Source of the DNA: Piezodorus guildinii
Lineage: Eukaryota; Arthropoda; Insecta; Hemiptera; Pentatomidae
Direction: 5' to 3'
NCBI GenBank assembly: GCA_023052935.1
Contig: CM041294.1
Location: 101,526,116 to 101,590,115, forward strand
Length of the DNA stretch: 64,000 nucleotides
The stretch's first letter is position 1. Each line of letters begins with the position of its first letter. The notes beneath the pieces are model-generated. The model did not search any database. It saw nothing but the letters and a program-made list of their open reading frames with translations, and had not been told where the DNA came from. Position numbers and translations under genes: made by a program. This document shows, piece after piece, positions 22,362-33,357 of this stretch.

Positions 22362-22814
22362 CGTGTTGGATGATGATACCGATATATGTACAACTGATCA
22401 TTTATAATAATTTGTTACTTTTCTTTTTTACGAGACTTTGGTCGAACTACAATTTTTGTAAAAAAAACAACAAAAAAACAATTATATATTGTTAGAAAAT
22501 ATATATTTTTGAGTTTAAATCATGACATCTATTAATCACCGTATTCCTAGTTTTTTTTTTTTTTTTTGCAATTGTCGTTCTACGAGCATCTTACAACATA
22601 TAAAAAGAAAGAATAGTTGTAAACAGCCTTGAAATCAGCTTATCTCACTCTTCAATTATGAAATTAATTTATTTCAGATCTTAATAAAATATCTAAAGAG
22701 GTATTATTTTAGGTCATTATCAATGCTTATAAAACTAATTAAAACACTCATAAGTAAATTAAAGATACTCAGTACTTATATTTAGTTTTTATATCATTGA
22801 TTAGAACATTCTAT
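22362..22814. other. AT-rich spacer with T16 run
   Basis: The T16 run at about 22552-22567 may mark the tail of a minus-strand retroposed sequence. Nothing else is recognised. Confidence 0.4.
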
Positions 22815-23203
22815 TCTATTTAAATTTATTTATTATTAAATTAATAAATCGATTCATATCCCTTAACGTTTCGAGCTATATGACTGCATCATCTTCAGAA
22901 ATATTAATTTAAAAAAAATCATATTAAAATAATACAGGTCTTTTTATTCAAATCTCTTTTTATGTATATTCTACAATCGTCATCATAATAAACATTGTAA
23001 CTATGTGGTGATATTTATTTCATTGTCACATACTTTGACTAATTAAAGTATCTGTACGTGCTTGGGCTACCAAGTATGAAGTGTTAGTACAGTTGGTAGT
23101 TTTTTTTAAATTAATCTTTCTGAAGATGAGGCAATCATAAACCTTTAAACGTTAGGGGATATGAATTGATTTATTCATTTAATAATAAATAAATTTAAAT
23201 AGA
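22815..23203. repeat. 389 bp inverted-repeat element with hairpin motifs
   Basis: The ends form inverted repeats of about 100 bp (22815-22915 against 23110-23203), with mismatches, around an AT-rich centre of ~190 bp. Each arm carries, at its inner end and pointing outward, CTGAAGATGA followed by a hairpin-like segment, then AACGTT and a GGGATATGAAT block. The layout is the same as in the tighter palindrome at 33096-33357. It could be an inverted dimer of a retroelement terminus or a foldback/MITE element. Confidence 0.65.
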
Positions 23204-23612
23204 TGAGAAAGCTTACTTTGAAGGATGAACAACGGCTTAAGGTTTTCGAAAATAAGGTACTGGGTAAAATATTTGGTCCGAAGTGAAATGAGGGCACTGG
23301 GGTGTTTAGAAGGTTGCACAACGCGGAATTGCTGAACTTGTATCCTGTGAATATAATTGAGTTGATAGCGTGAGTAAAATTGTTGGGCTCGGTGAGGAAC
23401 GGATTCCGAGAAAGTTGGTATTTGCTGAACTGACTGGTAGGCGTCCGAAAGGTAAACCGAAGCGTCGATGGGAGGATTGCATTAAGGCTGATCTTGGGGG
23501 CTTGGGCTTGAACGAAGAACATTGGACGAGTCTGTGTGTCGGAATATGGTGGTATCGGCATCGAACCTTCGGGTTCGGTAAGCCTATTATTATTATTATT
23601 ATATTATTAAAT
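23204..23612 (+). mobile_element. RTE-like LINE C-terminal fragment with (TTA)n tail
   Basis: The translation begins LTLKDEQRLKVFENKVLGKIFGPK, the known LxxKDExRLxVFExKVLRxIYGP block. It continues through ERIPRKLVFAEL and GRRPKGKPKRRWEDCIKADL and ends in ATTATTATT repeats. A short deletion and a stop break the frame. It abuts the inverted-repeat element. Confidence 0.8.
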
Positions 23613-23762
23613 AGAAGAAAAAGATCTAATGAATTATCTAATACAATTATACTCTATAATTAGAAAATTTAAACTACAATTATTTTTATTGTTTTCCAAT
23701 TATTAAAATATCTGATTGAGAATATTCTTTAATGATTGTATTTTGTTATTTTTACTAAATTA

Positions 23763-23765
23763 AGA

Positions 23766-23841
<76 letters not shown>
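23763..23841. repeat. (TA)n microsatellite
   Basis: About 75 bp of near-perfect TA repeat. Confidence 0.95.
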
Positions 23842-23844
<3 letters not shown>

Positions 23845-24867
23845 ATTTAATTTCCCAGTATTTCTATGTTAAAATATTACAGCCTTGAAAATACCCCCGA
23901 AAAAAATAGATTTCCTTTCATTCTGCACTAAATCATTGGGTAGCATAAACTTTTAATTGTAAAGAATAGCCAACCTCTTTTGTCTTTTAAATCAATAGTT
24001 TAAATAGATAATTATCTTATGTCAACTGGTTAGCCTTTGAAAAAAATATTTGCATGTAATACTACAAATTGACTCTTTTCCGACTGACGATGTCATAGTT
24101 TTTATGTATTTAATTTATTTCATGGTTACCTTCTACATAGGAAACAGTTGGGGTTTGGCATTATTAATCGATCCACTCCTAACCATACATAAGAACAACA
24201 CATAGACATTTTATGTAATAAGAAAAACATAGATTTACAGTGTTGAAAAAATGAGGTGCTGAAGTATTTCCTTATTCTGCTATGCAGCATACATTTCCAA
24301 ACCTTTAAAATCACGTCATTATTACTATAAAAATAATAATTATAAAAATCGTATGTTACTGTGCCTAGTACAATGCATGACAACAATTATATTTCTGTTT
24401 ACTTATTTTTTTTTTAAATTAAAATTGATGGTACGTAACAATAGGCATGAGGCTCAGCATAAATTAGTCGCGTTTGGAATTTATTTTGTGCATTTACAAC
24501 AATTAAAAAGCTCAGTAGAGGTACTGAAAAATTAGAAAGATTCAGAAATAGAAAGATCATAAATAGAGAAGAAAATAAAAACATCTCTCAACTGCGAGGT
24601 AAGATGTAAGTATTTGATTACCTAGTACAAAACATAAGCTCCAAAGAAAAGGTTCTCATAAAATAAAAGCAGGTACTGCACTAGTTGTTCATTGGTGGAA
24701 TGAGGAGTGTGTATTGAGTGTCATAGGGACCTATCTTAGATAAATAAGATTGCACAGTTACGTGCTATACAAGGGAAGAAGAAAATACTATTGATATACA
24801 ATTTAAAATGATATAAAATTGAAAATGTAATGCAATTATACCAATTTCTACGATTTTTTTCTGTTTA
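23842..24867. other. AT-rich stretch, no supportable gene
   Basis: Open frames at 24126-24386 (minus) and 24353-24535 (plus) show no recognisable features. Confidence 0.45.
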
Positions 24868-25541
24868 AACATTTTATTGGTATTTACAACTGTATTACCA
24901 AAAAAAATACATCAAGTAAATTTGATAGTTATATAATAAAATGACATAATATACATGTAGAGAAGCTTCCTATTGTAAGCACTCTAAAAATATTCTAAAC
25001 TAGAAGGTCCCAGAGCAATTTCCTTTTCAGGCGACTCGGAGGATTATCCGGAATTGATGAGGAAGAAAGGATTGAAACTAGTGGGTTAAAGTGCGAATGG
25101 AGTTTGTCATGAAAGGATTGATACCTGATCCGGGCCAAATCAGTAACAAAGGGAACATTAAGGTCTTTATGGATAAGTTTATTTGTGACACAGAAAGGAG
25201 CGTTGAGGATTTTACAAAGGATTTTGGATTGTAAGGGTGGATGCGGGAAAATTTAATGGTTTAGTAGAGCCCCAAAGCTCTACTCAGTAAGTCCAGCGTG
25301 GTCTTAAATAGTCATGTAGATGAGCCTTTTGTACTTCAGAGGAAGGTTTGACCGTTTGTCTAGTAAGTGATTTCTAAGATTATGAGTAAAACGAAAAATT
25401 ACGATGTTTCTTAGCATTTGTATTTTGAAAGAAATGTTCCCTCACATGAAATAATCAGCCGGTCGTTACTGCCCTTAACATCAAACGCCCGAGCAAGCCC
25501 CGTATATAAAAGAGCCTCGAAGTTATAATATAATATAATAA
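24868..25541 (-). mobile_element. Jockey LINE copy, internally deleted
   Basis: On the minus strand the order is a scrap of RT motif A (LARAFDV, about 25490-25510), then the C-terminal region (DKRSNLPLKYKRLIYMTI, LQSKILCKILNAPF, NKLIHKDLNVPFVTDLARI), and the end PSRLKRKLLWDLLV with its stop. The 3' UTR follows. The jump from motif A to the C-terminus shows an internal deletion. Confidence 0.75.
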
Positions 25542-26065
25542 ATCTTTTTTTTTTTTTTTTTTTTACTACTTTTATTGAAATTTACATCTGTGTTAATAAA
25601 TACATCAAATAAATATTAGTATAATATTAAACTAAGGCATGACAAATATGTAGACAAATGTTGATCAGTAGTCCCCAGGCCATCTTCTTCCGACGCCTCG
25701 GAGGATTATCAGGGGTTGAAGAAGAAGAAATGATCGAAACTAGTGGTTTAGAGTGGGATTCATAAAAGGAATAGTATCTGTTTCGGGCCGAATGAGGAAA
25801 ATTAGGAAAGATCGTTCTTTATGGATGAGTTTATTCGTTAAATGTAAGGAGCGTTGAGGTTTTAGATTACATATAAGAAGAATTTGATAGTTTAATAGAA
25901 CCCCAATGCTCAACTCTGTAAATCCATATCAGCCTTATACTGGGCACACTGGTAAATTTTGTTTTAGGTAAGTGGAAATTTGAGCGTTAGTCTAGTAAGC
26001 ATTGTCCTTCTATTAAGGGTTGTTTAGTAAGTAGTTCAACTTAATAGATCAATATTTTATTCTGA
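25542..26065 (-). mobile_element. Second Jockey LINE 3' end, adjacent and same strand
   Basis: Poly(T) of about 22 nt at the left end, 3' UTR close to that at 24868, then reading on the minus strand IWIYRVEHWGSIKLSN and STPDNPPRRRKKMAWGLL. These are equivalents of IWTYGLELWGTAKRTN and NPPRRLKRQWPRDLL of the intact element. Frame-broken. Confidence 0.75.
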
Positions 26066-26215
26066 AGTTATTGGGTCTGCATGCAATAGTGGAGAAGGAT
26101 ATAGAAACTTTTCATTTTAAAATAAGATAAAGTATTTTAATGATATAAAGTATTATGTTAAAGGATATAATATTGTCAAAACTTTATACAGCGGTTAATT
26201 TAAAAAATGACACAT

Positions 26216-26790
26216 TTAGACTTTCATTGCCGGGGTATCCTCTTGGTTAGATCCAGCTGAGTCACTTCTTCGTTCGAGGTTACAGGAAACACTTTTGATT
26301 TTTGAACACATTTTCGAACACGCAGATGCAGACACAATCCATTCGATCCAGGCAACCTCCATAGAAGTCCTTGGCCCGCAAAGAAGACTTAGAAGGCAGA
26401 AGAAGCTGAACCGGTGTGACGACATGTAAATAGCCACTGTATGTGGTCTAATTGTCTAACGATCCGGACCCGTTCTCACGGCAACTTGCGACACAGACAT
26501 TGTTGGCATCCCACATCAACAACGGCAACAATAACAACATTTCACAGGGCGTTTATTATTTTCAGGTTGCGGTTATATAAAAGGGCCTGTTCATTAGCAA
26601 ACTTTAGAATATCATTAGTAGTATGTACTTCTGTTCCACGAGGAAACGTAGTGGTCCAATTCAGAAGGATCTCATTGTTTCTAACTTTCCACATTAAGAA
26701 TACTTACCCCACCACAGTACGACAGAATTTATTGGAACTGCTTAACATATTGCTTAATTCACCTACGAACATGCCCTACTTGATGTAACA
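26216..26790. other. GC-richer non-repetitive block with ORFs and a TATA-like site
   Basis: On the minus strand, ATG at 26425 opens 69 codons with a hydrophobic N-terminus (FSFFCLLSLLCG) and five cysteines. On the plus strand a frame is open from 26441 to 26788. A canonical TATATAAAAG lies at 26574-26583 on the plus strand, but no ATG with good coding follows within the expected distance. I cannot assign function or even strand. Confidence 0.25.
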
Positions 26791-27189
26791 TATGTTGGCC
26801 AATAAATTTGAAAAATCCTTAAACAATGATATTAAATGTGTAACAGTAATTATACCGATAACGGTGATATGCAATATAATAATAATCTAAAGAAATATAA
26901 AAATAAAAACTGCGCATGACTAAAAAAAATAAATAATAATTTCGAAATTAATATTAAGATAGAATATCAACCCAATTTCTTAAATTACCTTTAGAGTCAT
27001 TTTTATCTCAAGTAAACGTCGAAAAACAGTGTCATGTTGAAAAGTCACTTTTGAGCAGAAAAATAAGCGATGAAACTCGAACACTTGACAAAAATATCTC
27101 ATAATTCATTAAATAAAATATTTGAAAAAGTAACTAGATGTAAACAAGTAAAAAAAAAGAGATATGTTAAAAAAATACATTTATTTTTT
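26791..27189. other. AT-rich spacer
   Basis: Nothing recognised. Confidence 0.5.
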
Positions 27190-27400
27190 CACAACCGTAG
27201 GACCGGTATTAGACTACAGTTCTCCAGGTTCCGGATTCGAATCTCGCCTGAGACAGAATATTTTCTTTGGTATTTTAGCCGTGGAGTGCCCATGGGATAT
27301 GGAGACCCTCCTGTAGCTTACCGAGTCCCTATAAAGTGGGTACCCAAAATCAGGAAAAACCTGGTGGCTGAGCGTAATCCAGGCCTAATCACCTAATTGC
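27190..27400 (+). repeat. SINE-B copy
   Basis: The head has a B box (GGATTCGAATC, about 27233) and the body shares TATTTTAGCCGTG and GGAGACCCTCCTG with the minus-strand copy at 4770-4991. It ends in an AACCTGGTGG-like block, also shared. It contributes the C-terminal half of a spurious open frame (27070-27396). Confidence 0.65.
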
Positions 27401-27913
27401 ATGGTCTTTTTTTATACATAAATATGCTGTTTAAATGACCCATACTATTTAGTTTTTAATACAATACCTTTTTGAAAATCATTTACAAGTTAAAATATCA
27501 AAGAATCTACAATAAATACTTTTAAGAGTCTTTCAGTTCGAATAGGAAAATAATTAATTCTTTTCCTAAAAAAAAAACAAAATAAAAAAAATAAAATATA
27601 TATATATACTTCATCTATAGCGTTTGAACTAAAAAAAAATAAAAAAAAAGATTTATTTTTCAGTTGGTTATTGTGGGTGGAATATATTATTTATAGCTGT
27701 GCTAATCAATTTCGATTCTTCAAACTGAAAATGGAATTTCATAGAGTCTTCTTCATTAATTAATTGCATCATAAATGAATGACTTAAATCAATTGTGTAC
27801 AAAATATTTCTTTATTGAAAAAGAAGTTTTATAGAGATACAGCCCATCCACTATTTAATTAATTATTAGTGGGAGTTCCTGGGAACGCCCCAGCCCTCCA
27901 CTGATAAAATGTA

Positions 27914-27955
<42 letters not shown>

Positions 27956-29694
27956 ATATACAATTAAATATATATATATTTAAACAAATGCATTATTATA
28001 ATTTTCATCTAATATTTCAATTAGCTATTATATACAACAGAACCTATAAAATCTAAAGAAAAAAAATTATCTTGCATAAAAAAAATACATTAATACAGTT
28101 TTAAGGGAAAAAAAGAAGAAACTAGATAGTCTTGATAACTACTTTCAAGGATTCGAACGGAATGATATTACTTATAAAACGTAAGGGTGTGTATGGCATT
28201 TACGACATTGAATTGAAATTCACACAGTTCCTAATAGAAAGTATTCTCATTAACAACTAATACATAAAAGCTTTTAATATTTTTCAATAATTCAAGGAAA
28301 TCTTTTTTTACATCATTTCTATAAAAAAAAATATATCCACTAACATACATCAGATACTGAATTAAAATATGCTCCTATATTAATTTTTATACATTTTTCC
28401 AAAAATTAAACATGTAGTTTCTAATACATTTTTTTGCTGTTTTTATGATGTTTGGTGAAAGGGTTTTCATGACGCTTGAACTATTAAATATAATATAGTT
28501 ATGAAATGTATTTTTCAATCAATTTTTTTAATGTCATTTTCATAAGTTTTTCTTATTTTTTTATTCGAATGTACTACATAATGAAATTCAACGGGCGCTC
28601 AGTGGAAAATATTACCGATTTATGTGGACAAAATTCTGAAATTTTTTCATATTTAACCTGAGCGGTCCCAGATTACGAAAAAATATATGAAAATATATAA
28701 AACTTCATAATTTATTTTCTAAAATCTAAAACTTTACATTTTACGTTTGAAGTCCCAGAATACGGGAAAAAACAATAAAAGAAAATCAAATTATGTCTCG
28801 GGGTTGCTGAAACCTGCTAATCGATGTATTTTGTATCAATTTGGAAACTCTTCAAATTATAGGTTATAAAACTTTTTATTCGGAGCGCTATGTCTGAAAA
28901 AATTATGTATCACCCAAAACGCAAAAAATCGCAAAAATTCTTTGCAATATTTAAAGGCTGGAATGATTGATGAAACAAATCCTTGGGGGTTATATAGTTT
29001 TTCGTCATTGTATAGGGGCTTACATTTGCAAATTGCTAAATTAACTTTACAGACAGATTGCAATGTATATTCAATAACGAGCTGTGAAATATAATGTCTT
29101 ACCTGTATCAGCAATGTCCATTGTTAAATGAAAGCAAAAAAACATTGTGCTAAACACACCTTGAACACAATAAATGACCATCGAATAAAGATAATCCCAC
29201 TGCTGGTTATCAGGCGCCTGTGCGAACAAGAATGATTCACTCATTTACTGTTTATTTGTAAACACGGTATTGCGGGAAATATTAGTATTAAGGGTCTTGC
29301 AAACGAATAAAAAAAAGGTGAAGCACTAGAAAATTCCAAACTTTTGACTTGACTTTTTTCCACCTAAATTAGTGATTTTGCCCACTGTGAGGCGTTTATA
29401 TTGATAACAATAAGAATATAGGTAGAGTATCAGATGAGACCAGGAGCAATTATTATGGGGTATTATAAGAACAATACAACACGATATCTATATGATTTAT
29501 CATTTAGTAATATGTTTCTTTAGCTATATCAAGTTTTTCGGTGTATGTATTTTCCTAGGTTTCCAACTTCAACAGGGTTGTTAGTCACTACTAGTGCATT
29601 ATTTATACAAGTCCTGTTTTGCAGAAGTATTTCAAAATAGTTTTAGGTCAAAAATTAATATACCAAGTGAAATGCCAGCCACTTCAACTAATAC
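27401..29694. other. AT-rich stretch with TA microsatellite at 27912-27985
   Basis: No supportable gene. At 28650-28770 two short similar segments (GTCCCAGATTACG and GTCCCAGAATACG) are repeated in direct orientation. The open frame at 28857-29114 (minus) is unrecognised. Confidence 0.45.
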
Positions 29695-29940
29695 TCATTA
29701 GTGAACATACGGGTTGCCTATATGTTGCCTAGGAGCAGGTGCAACGAAACGGCTGACATTTCCTTTGGTATTTTGCATGGGTACCAAGGCCGCCCTAGCC
29801 ACGCCCCGAACCCCTTCGGTGTACCCTTTCCCGGTGGTGTTATCGTCGTCGATAATTGCCACAGTTTCTCATGCATCTGGGAGTAAGGGTGTGTGGGTGT
29901 GATATGGCTCATACGGAATTTCCGTAATACTGTCATTTAG
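29695..29940. other. GC-rich block, origin unknown
   Basis: Frames are open on both strands over most of this block, a composition effect. No splice signals, domains or repeats recognised. It could be an unrecognised repeat or a conserved non-coding segment. Confidence 0.3.
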
Positions 29941-30464
29941 CATACGCAGTAAAAGCCGGTGCAGAATTTCACATATTTTAAGAATGAATGAAGGAAATGT
30001 AACTGATAAACGTTAAGGGTTTCGATAAAATCAATATTATAACTTTTAAATAGTGAAATCTTTATTTCAGACCCTGAACTAGTAGTTCTATTAGGTTTCC
30101 GCCTAACCCAACCTATACCCATTATCACCAACTCTTTTCCGGAGGATGCTACAGACTTAAGATATTTTTTGCTAATAAAATACCGTATATCAATTTAAAT
30201 ATTTTCTAATTAATAGAGAATATATTCGTAGCGCTATTGGTTTTTTTCTAATTAGTAGATTGAGCGTTATTTATAAATGACTAAAATATGTATTATATAA
30301 AGTCATCCAAGTTAATCAACAATGTCCTGACTAAAACAGTGATTTTGGAAAACAGTATGCAGTATCTTCTTAGGTTTAAAACATTACTGTTAGCTAAGGG
30401 TTGCTATAAGAGTTAACATTTATGTTTAATTTGAATTATTTATTTGGTCGCTTGATATTTTTTT
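29941..30464. other. AT-rich spacer
   Basis: Nothing recognised. Confidence 0.5.
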
Positions 30465-30672
30465 TACGGTGGCGCCACAGGCCGTGTAGGCCCTTGGCCA
30501 CTATGTGTAATATGCTGGGAGAATACACAAGCGATACTCGATGAAAGTTTTATAAATTTTTAATAGGCTAGGTTCATCACTCCCAACGCCTATTTTTGTG
30601 AGTGGCCACCATTTGGCTGACGTTCTCACGAGCCCGGGGGAGATACTGTGAGTAAATCCTCTTTTAATTTAA

Positions 30673-31587
30673 TATTGGGTTGATGCGAAATTAATGCAGG
30701 TTTCCTCTATTGCAATATCTTAATTCCAATTATGTAAACAAAGCTAATCCTAACATTGATCATTATTATACCAAAACAAACCTTATCTAATACCCTCTCT
30801 TTCACCATGAATTTGTTTAGTAAAATCGTTTTGTTCAGTGTGTTCAAAGGTCTTGAATCGAAAATGTCAAAGTGCGATTTTCGTCAAATTTATTTTTACG
30901 AATTTAAATTAGGGCGCAGCGCTGCGCAAACGGCTCGTAATATTAATGAAGTGTGGGGTCAGGGGGCTATTAATGAGTGCACGGTGCAGCGTTGGTTCAA
31001 GAAGTTTTGCAGAGGAGATTTCGACCTCGAAGACAAGGAAGATCGGGGCCGTCATCTTGCTCTGGACAACGACCAGCTGATGTCAAAGCTTTCTCAATCG
31101 AGGTGAGACTATAACTGCTGACAAGTACTGTCAAGAAATTGACAGCATGAATCAAAAATTGCAACGTCTTTGCCCATCATTGATGAATCGGAAGGGGCCG
31201 ATCCTGCTCCACGATAACGCCAGACCACACGTTGCACAACCAACGCTTCGACGACTGCACGAGTTGGGCTACGAAGTTCTCCAACATCCGCCTTATTCAC
31301 CTGACCTCTCTCCTACAGACTTCCACTTTTTCAGGCATCTGGACAACTTTTTGAGGGAGAAAAATTTTCAAAACCAGGACAACATTGAAAATTCTTTTCG
31401 TGATTTCATTGAGTCCAGGGATTCGGATTTTTTTTCTGGTGGAATAAGAAAGCTTGTTGAACGTTGGCAAAAGTGCATTGATTCAGATGGAAATTATTTT
31501 GATTAAATATATATATGGTTAAAGTAAAGATATGGCGTATTTACAATACCTACTAAAAACCTGCATTAATTTTGCATCAACCCAATA
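30673..31587 (+). mobile_element. Mariner transposon, internally deleted, TA target duplication
   Basis: Element 30675-31585 (911 bp). The ends are ~29 bp inverted repeats beginning TTGGGTTGATGC, with one difference seen, flanked by TA on both sides. The coding part resembles the HsMar1/cecropia group of mariners (RKGPILLHDNARPHVAQPTL, YSPDLSPTDFHFF). An internal deletion of roughly 0.4 kb makes it non-autonomous. Confidence 0.92.
30864..31506 (+). pseudogene. Deleted mariner transposase gene
   Basis: The N-terminal part (Met near 30864, MSKCDFRQIYFYEFKLG) carries the paired helix-turn-helix DNA-binding region through LDNDQL. At about 31098 it fuses to GETITADKYCQEID in another frame, which removes the linker, the second part of the DNA-binding domain and the first catalytic Asp. 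The rest is open to TAA near 31506 and keeps HDNARPH and, 34 residues later, SPTDF, the second and third residues of the DD34D triad. The product cannot be an active transposase, but the terminal repeats could be moved by a related enzyme. Confidence 0.85.
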
Positions 31588-31839
31588 AAAGTCCCTTCTG
31601 GAACTGGGATTTCCACTCCTTTGGCGAGAGACACTAGTGCGCTAGCCACGTGCTCCACGCTTAATAATATATAAGAATATTTAAATTTAACAGATTTAAA
31701 AAAGAAATATATACATACTGGAGGTATCCTCCACTGTTTTATTATATTTTTATTTTTACTTACTTATATATGGAAAATACATTAAGAGAAATTTCAAAGT
31801 TTTAGAGGAATATTATATTATACAAAATGTTGTAAAAGG

Positions 31840-32020
31840 TAAGTAGATAAGCTATGTGAATGTTCTAGATAATAATGTAATAGATTATTTAATGTAACAC
31901 GTGTATCTATCTAAATATAATATTGAACCTTGTACACCTTTAAGATTATATAAAAGTTCTTAAATTGATTTTAACTACAGAGGTAAGTGAAATTTGTGTT
32001 GCGGACAACAGATTATTATA
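31840..32020 (+). repeat. RepA fragment, 3' part
   Basis: It matches the last ~170 bp of the 52.6-53.6 kb copy: TAGATAATAAT, ACACGTGTATCT, GATTTTAACTACAGAGGTAAG, GTGTTGC and CAACAGATT. Confidence 0.6.
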
Positions 32021-33095
32021 ACTCTAATTGTTGAAACTATTAAGACAAATTTTAGTTATTTATTATTAATAATGGACGGAAGATCAATATCCTAATCTAG
32101 CATAAACTTTTTTTTTTTTAAAAGAACCTGCGATTTATTTCTCTCGTAAAAAATTAAACGTATTTCATACGGCAGGTTAAGCCTGAATAGAAATTATATA
32201 AAACAGATAAATGTAAGTTACGTAATAAATATGTATCCTTTCATACATAGTCATTAATCATAGTCATTAATTAAAATCGTTTTAAATTAATTATAAGGCA
32301 ATCCAGGTACTCAGACACTTGCGAGTGACTGTTTTTATATTTGCATTGCCACTGTATTCTGTTGATTGTAAGGTAAATAAAGAAGATAAGAAAAACAAAT
32401 CAATTAATTATGAGCCAACAGAGGTCACATCAGCTTGTTACCGAATCTTGCAAAGGTCTTTGGATAGAATCGTTCTTTGTTATTTAAGAAACTTTTGTGA
32501 GCAGGACTTTATAATACCCGATAAACAAACTGTCTTTTAAGCAATATCATAACCATCTAATGAAAATTCAGTCTTAGATGTGCTGAGAATTTAGTAACTG
32601 CTAAGATTCCTAAAAAATGTAACTATGATTTTCTTCTAAACGTCTAGAGGTTCATTAAAGGAAGACTTATCAAAATTTTTGATTCCTTAAAATATTAAAA
32701 ATTCCTATATTAAAGACACTTATGAAATCTAAAGCGCCTGTGGGTTAATTGCAGGTGGTTTATGAAAATTTAGGTTCAATTTATGAGTTAAACAATTTTT
32801 TTTCTTCCTTAAATTTCTTGATGGTCAATAGTTACATAAAATATTATTGCTGACGTTTCATCGATATATCCTGTGTTATTATTTCAGAAAAAAATGTTCG
32901 TCAGCAACTAAAAAACAACAACGACTTCCTTCCCATAAAGAACAGAACAAAAACTATTCAGCAACTTTTTAAAATATAACAATCTAGGGGAAAATACAAA
33001 TTACTTGTCATTTTTAAAATATTTGTATACATTGTGATTTAAAAATATAAACTTTACATTGTGGATGTAATTAGTTGACCGTTGAGAATTACTGA
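32021..33095. other. AT-rich spacer
   Basis: The open frame at 32319-32540 starts at TTG and has a hydrophobic beginning, but there is no ATG or supportable splice structure. Confidence 0.4.
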
Positions 33096-33357
33096 AAGGA
33101 ATTAGTCCGGGTGGCGGTCATTAAATGAAACAACTAAATAGTTTCAACTATTTTATTGTTTGCCAACGTTTCGACCCCCTTTGTGGGTCATCATCAGGGC
33201 GCATGGTGGGAGAATGGAAACTAGCCATCTAGTTTCCATTCTCCCACCATGCGCCCTGATGATGACCCACAAAGGGGGTCGAAACGTTGGCAAACAATAA
33301 AATAGTTGAAACTATTTAGTTGTTTCATTTAATGACCGCCACCCGGACTAATTCCTT
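33096..33357. repeat. 262 bp perfect palindrome: 129 bp arms, 4 nt loop
   Basis: The arms 33096-33224 and 33229-33357 are exact reverse complements as far as I can check base by base. The loop is CCAT. Each arm, read outward from the centre, contains CTGATGAT, the stem GACCC/GGGTC around a 7 nt loop, then GAAACGTTGG and AATAAAATAG, and ends in GACCGCCACCCGGAC. The inner hairpin and the large cruciform are therefore both possible. The arrangement suggests an inverted dimer of one element end. Confidence 0.95.

Larger units (their letters stand above)
30465..31665. repeat. GC-richer repeat-like sequence split by a mariner
   Basis: The segments 30465-30660 and 31590-31665 are GC-rich compared with their surroundings and become one continuous ~270 bp sequence if the mariner and one TA are removed. 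The right part contains GTGGCTAGCGCAC on the minus strand, an A-box-like string, so an old SINE is possible but unproven. Confidence 0.3.

Noticed and set aside
27070..27396. 108-codon open frame
   Set aside because: Its C-terminal half is the tRNA-headed SINE-B copy, and the N-terminal half is lysine-rich AT translation.
29701..29936. Overlapping open frames on both strands
   Set aside because: Three frames are open together because the block is GC-rich. None has supporting splice or domain evidence.
33229..33357. Canonical hammerhead ribozyme
   Set aside because: One extra nucleotide lies between CUGAUGA and stem II, and no complementary stem III strand with a cleavage triplet is evident in the same arm. 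Only a hammerhead-like description is justified.
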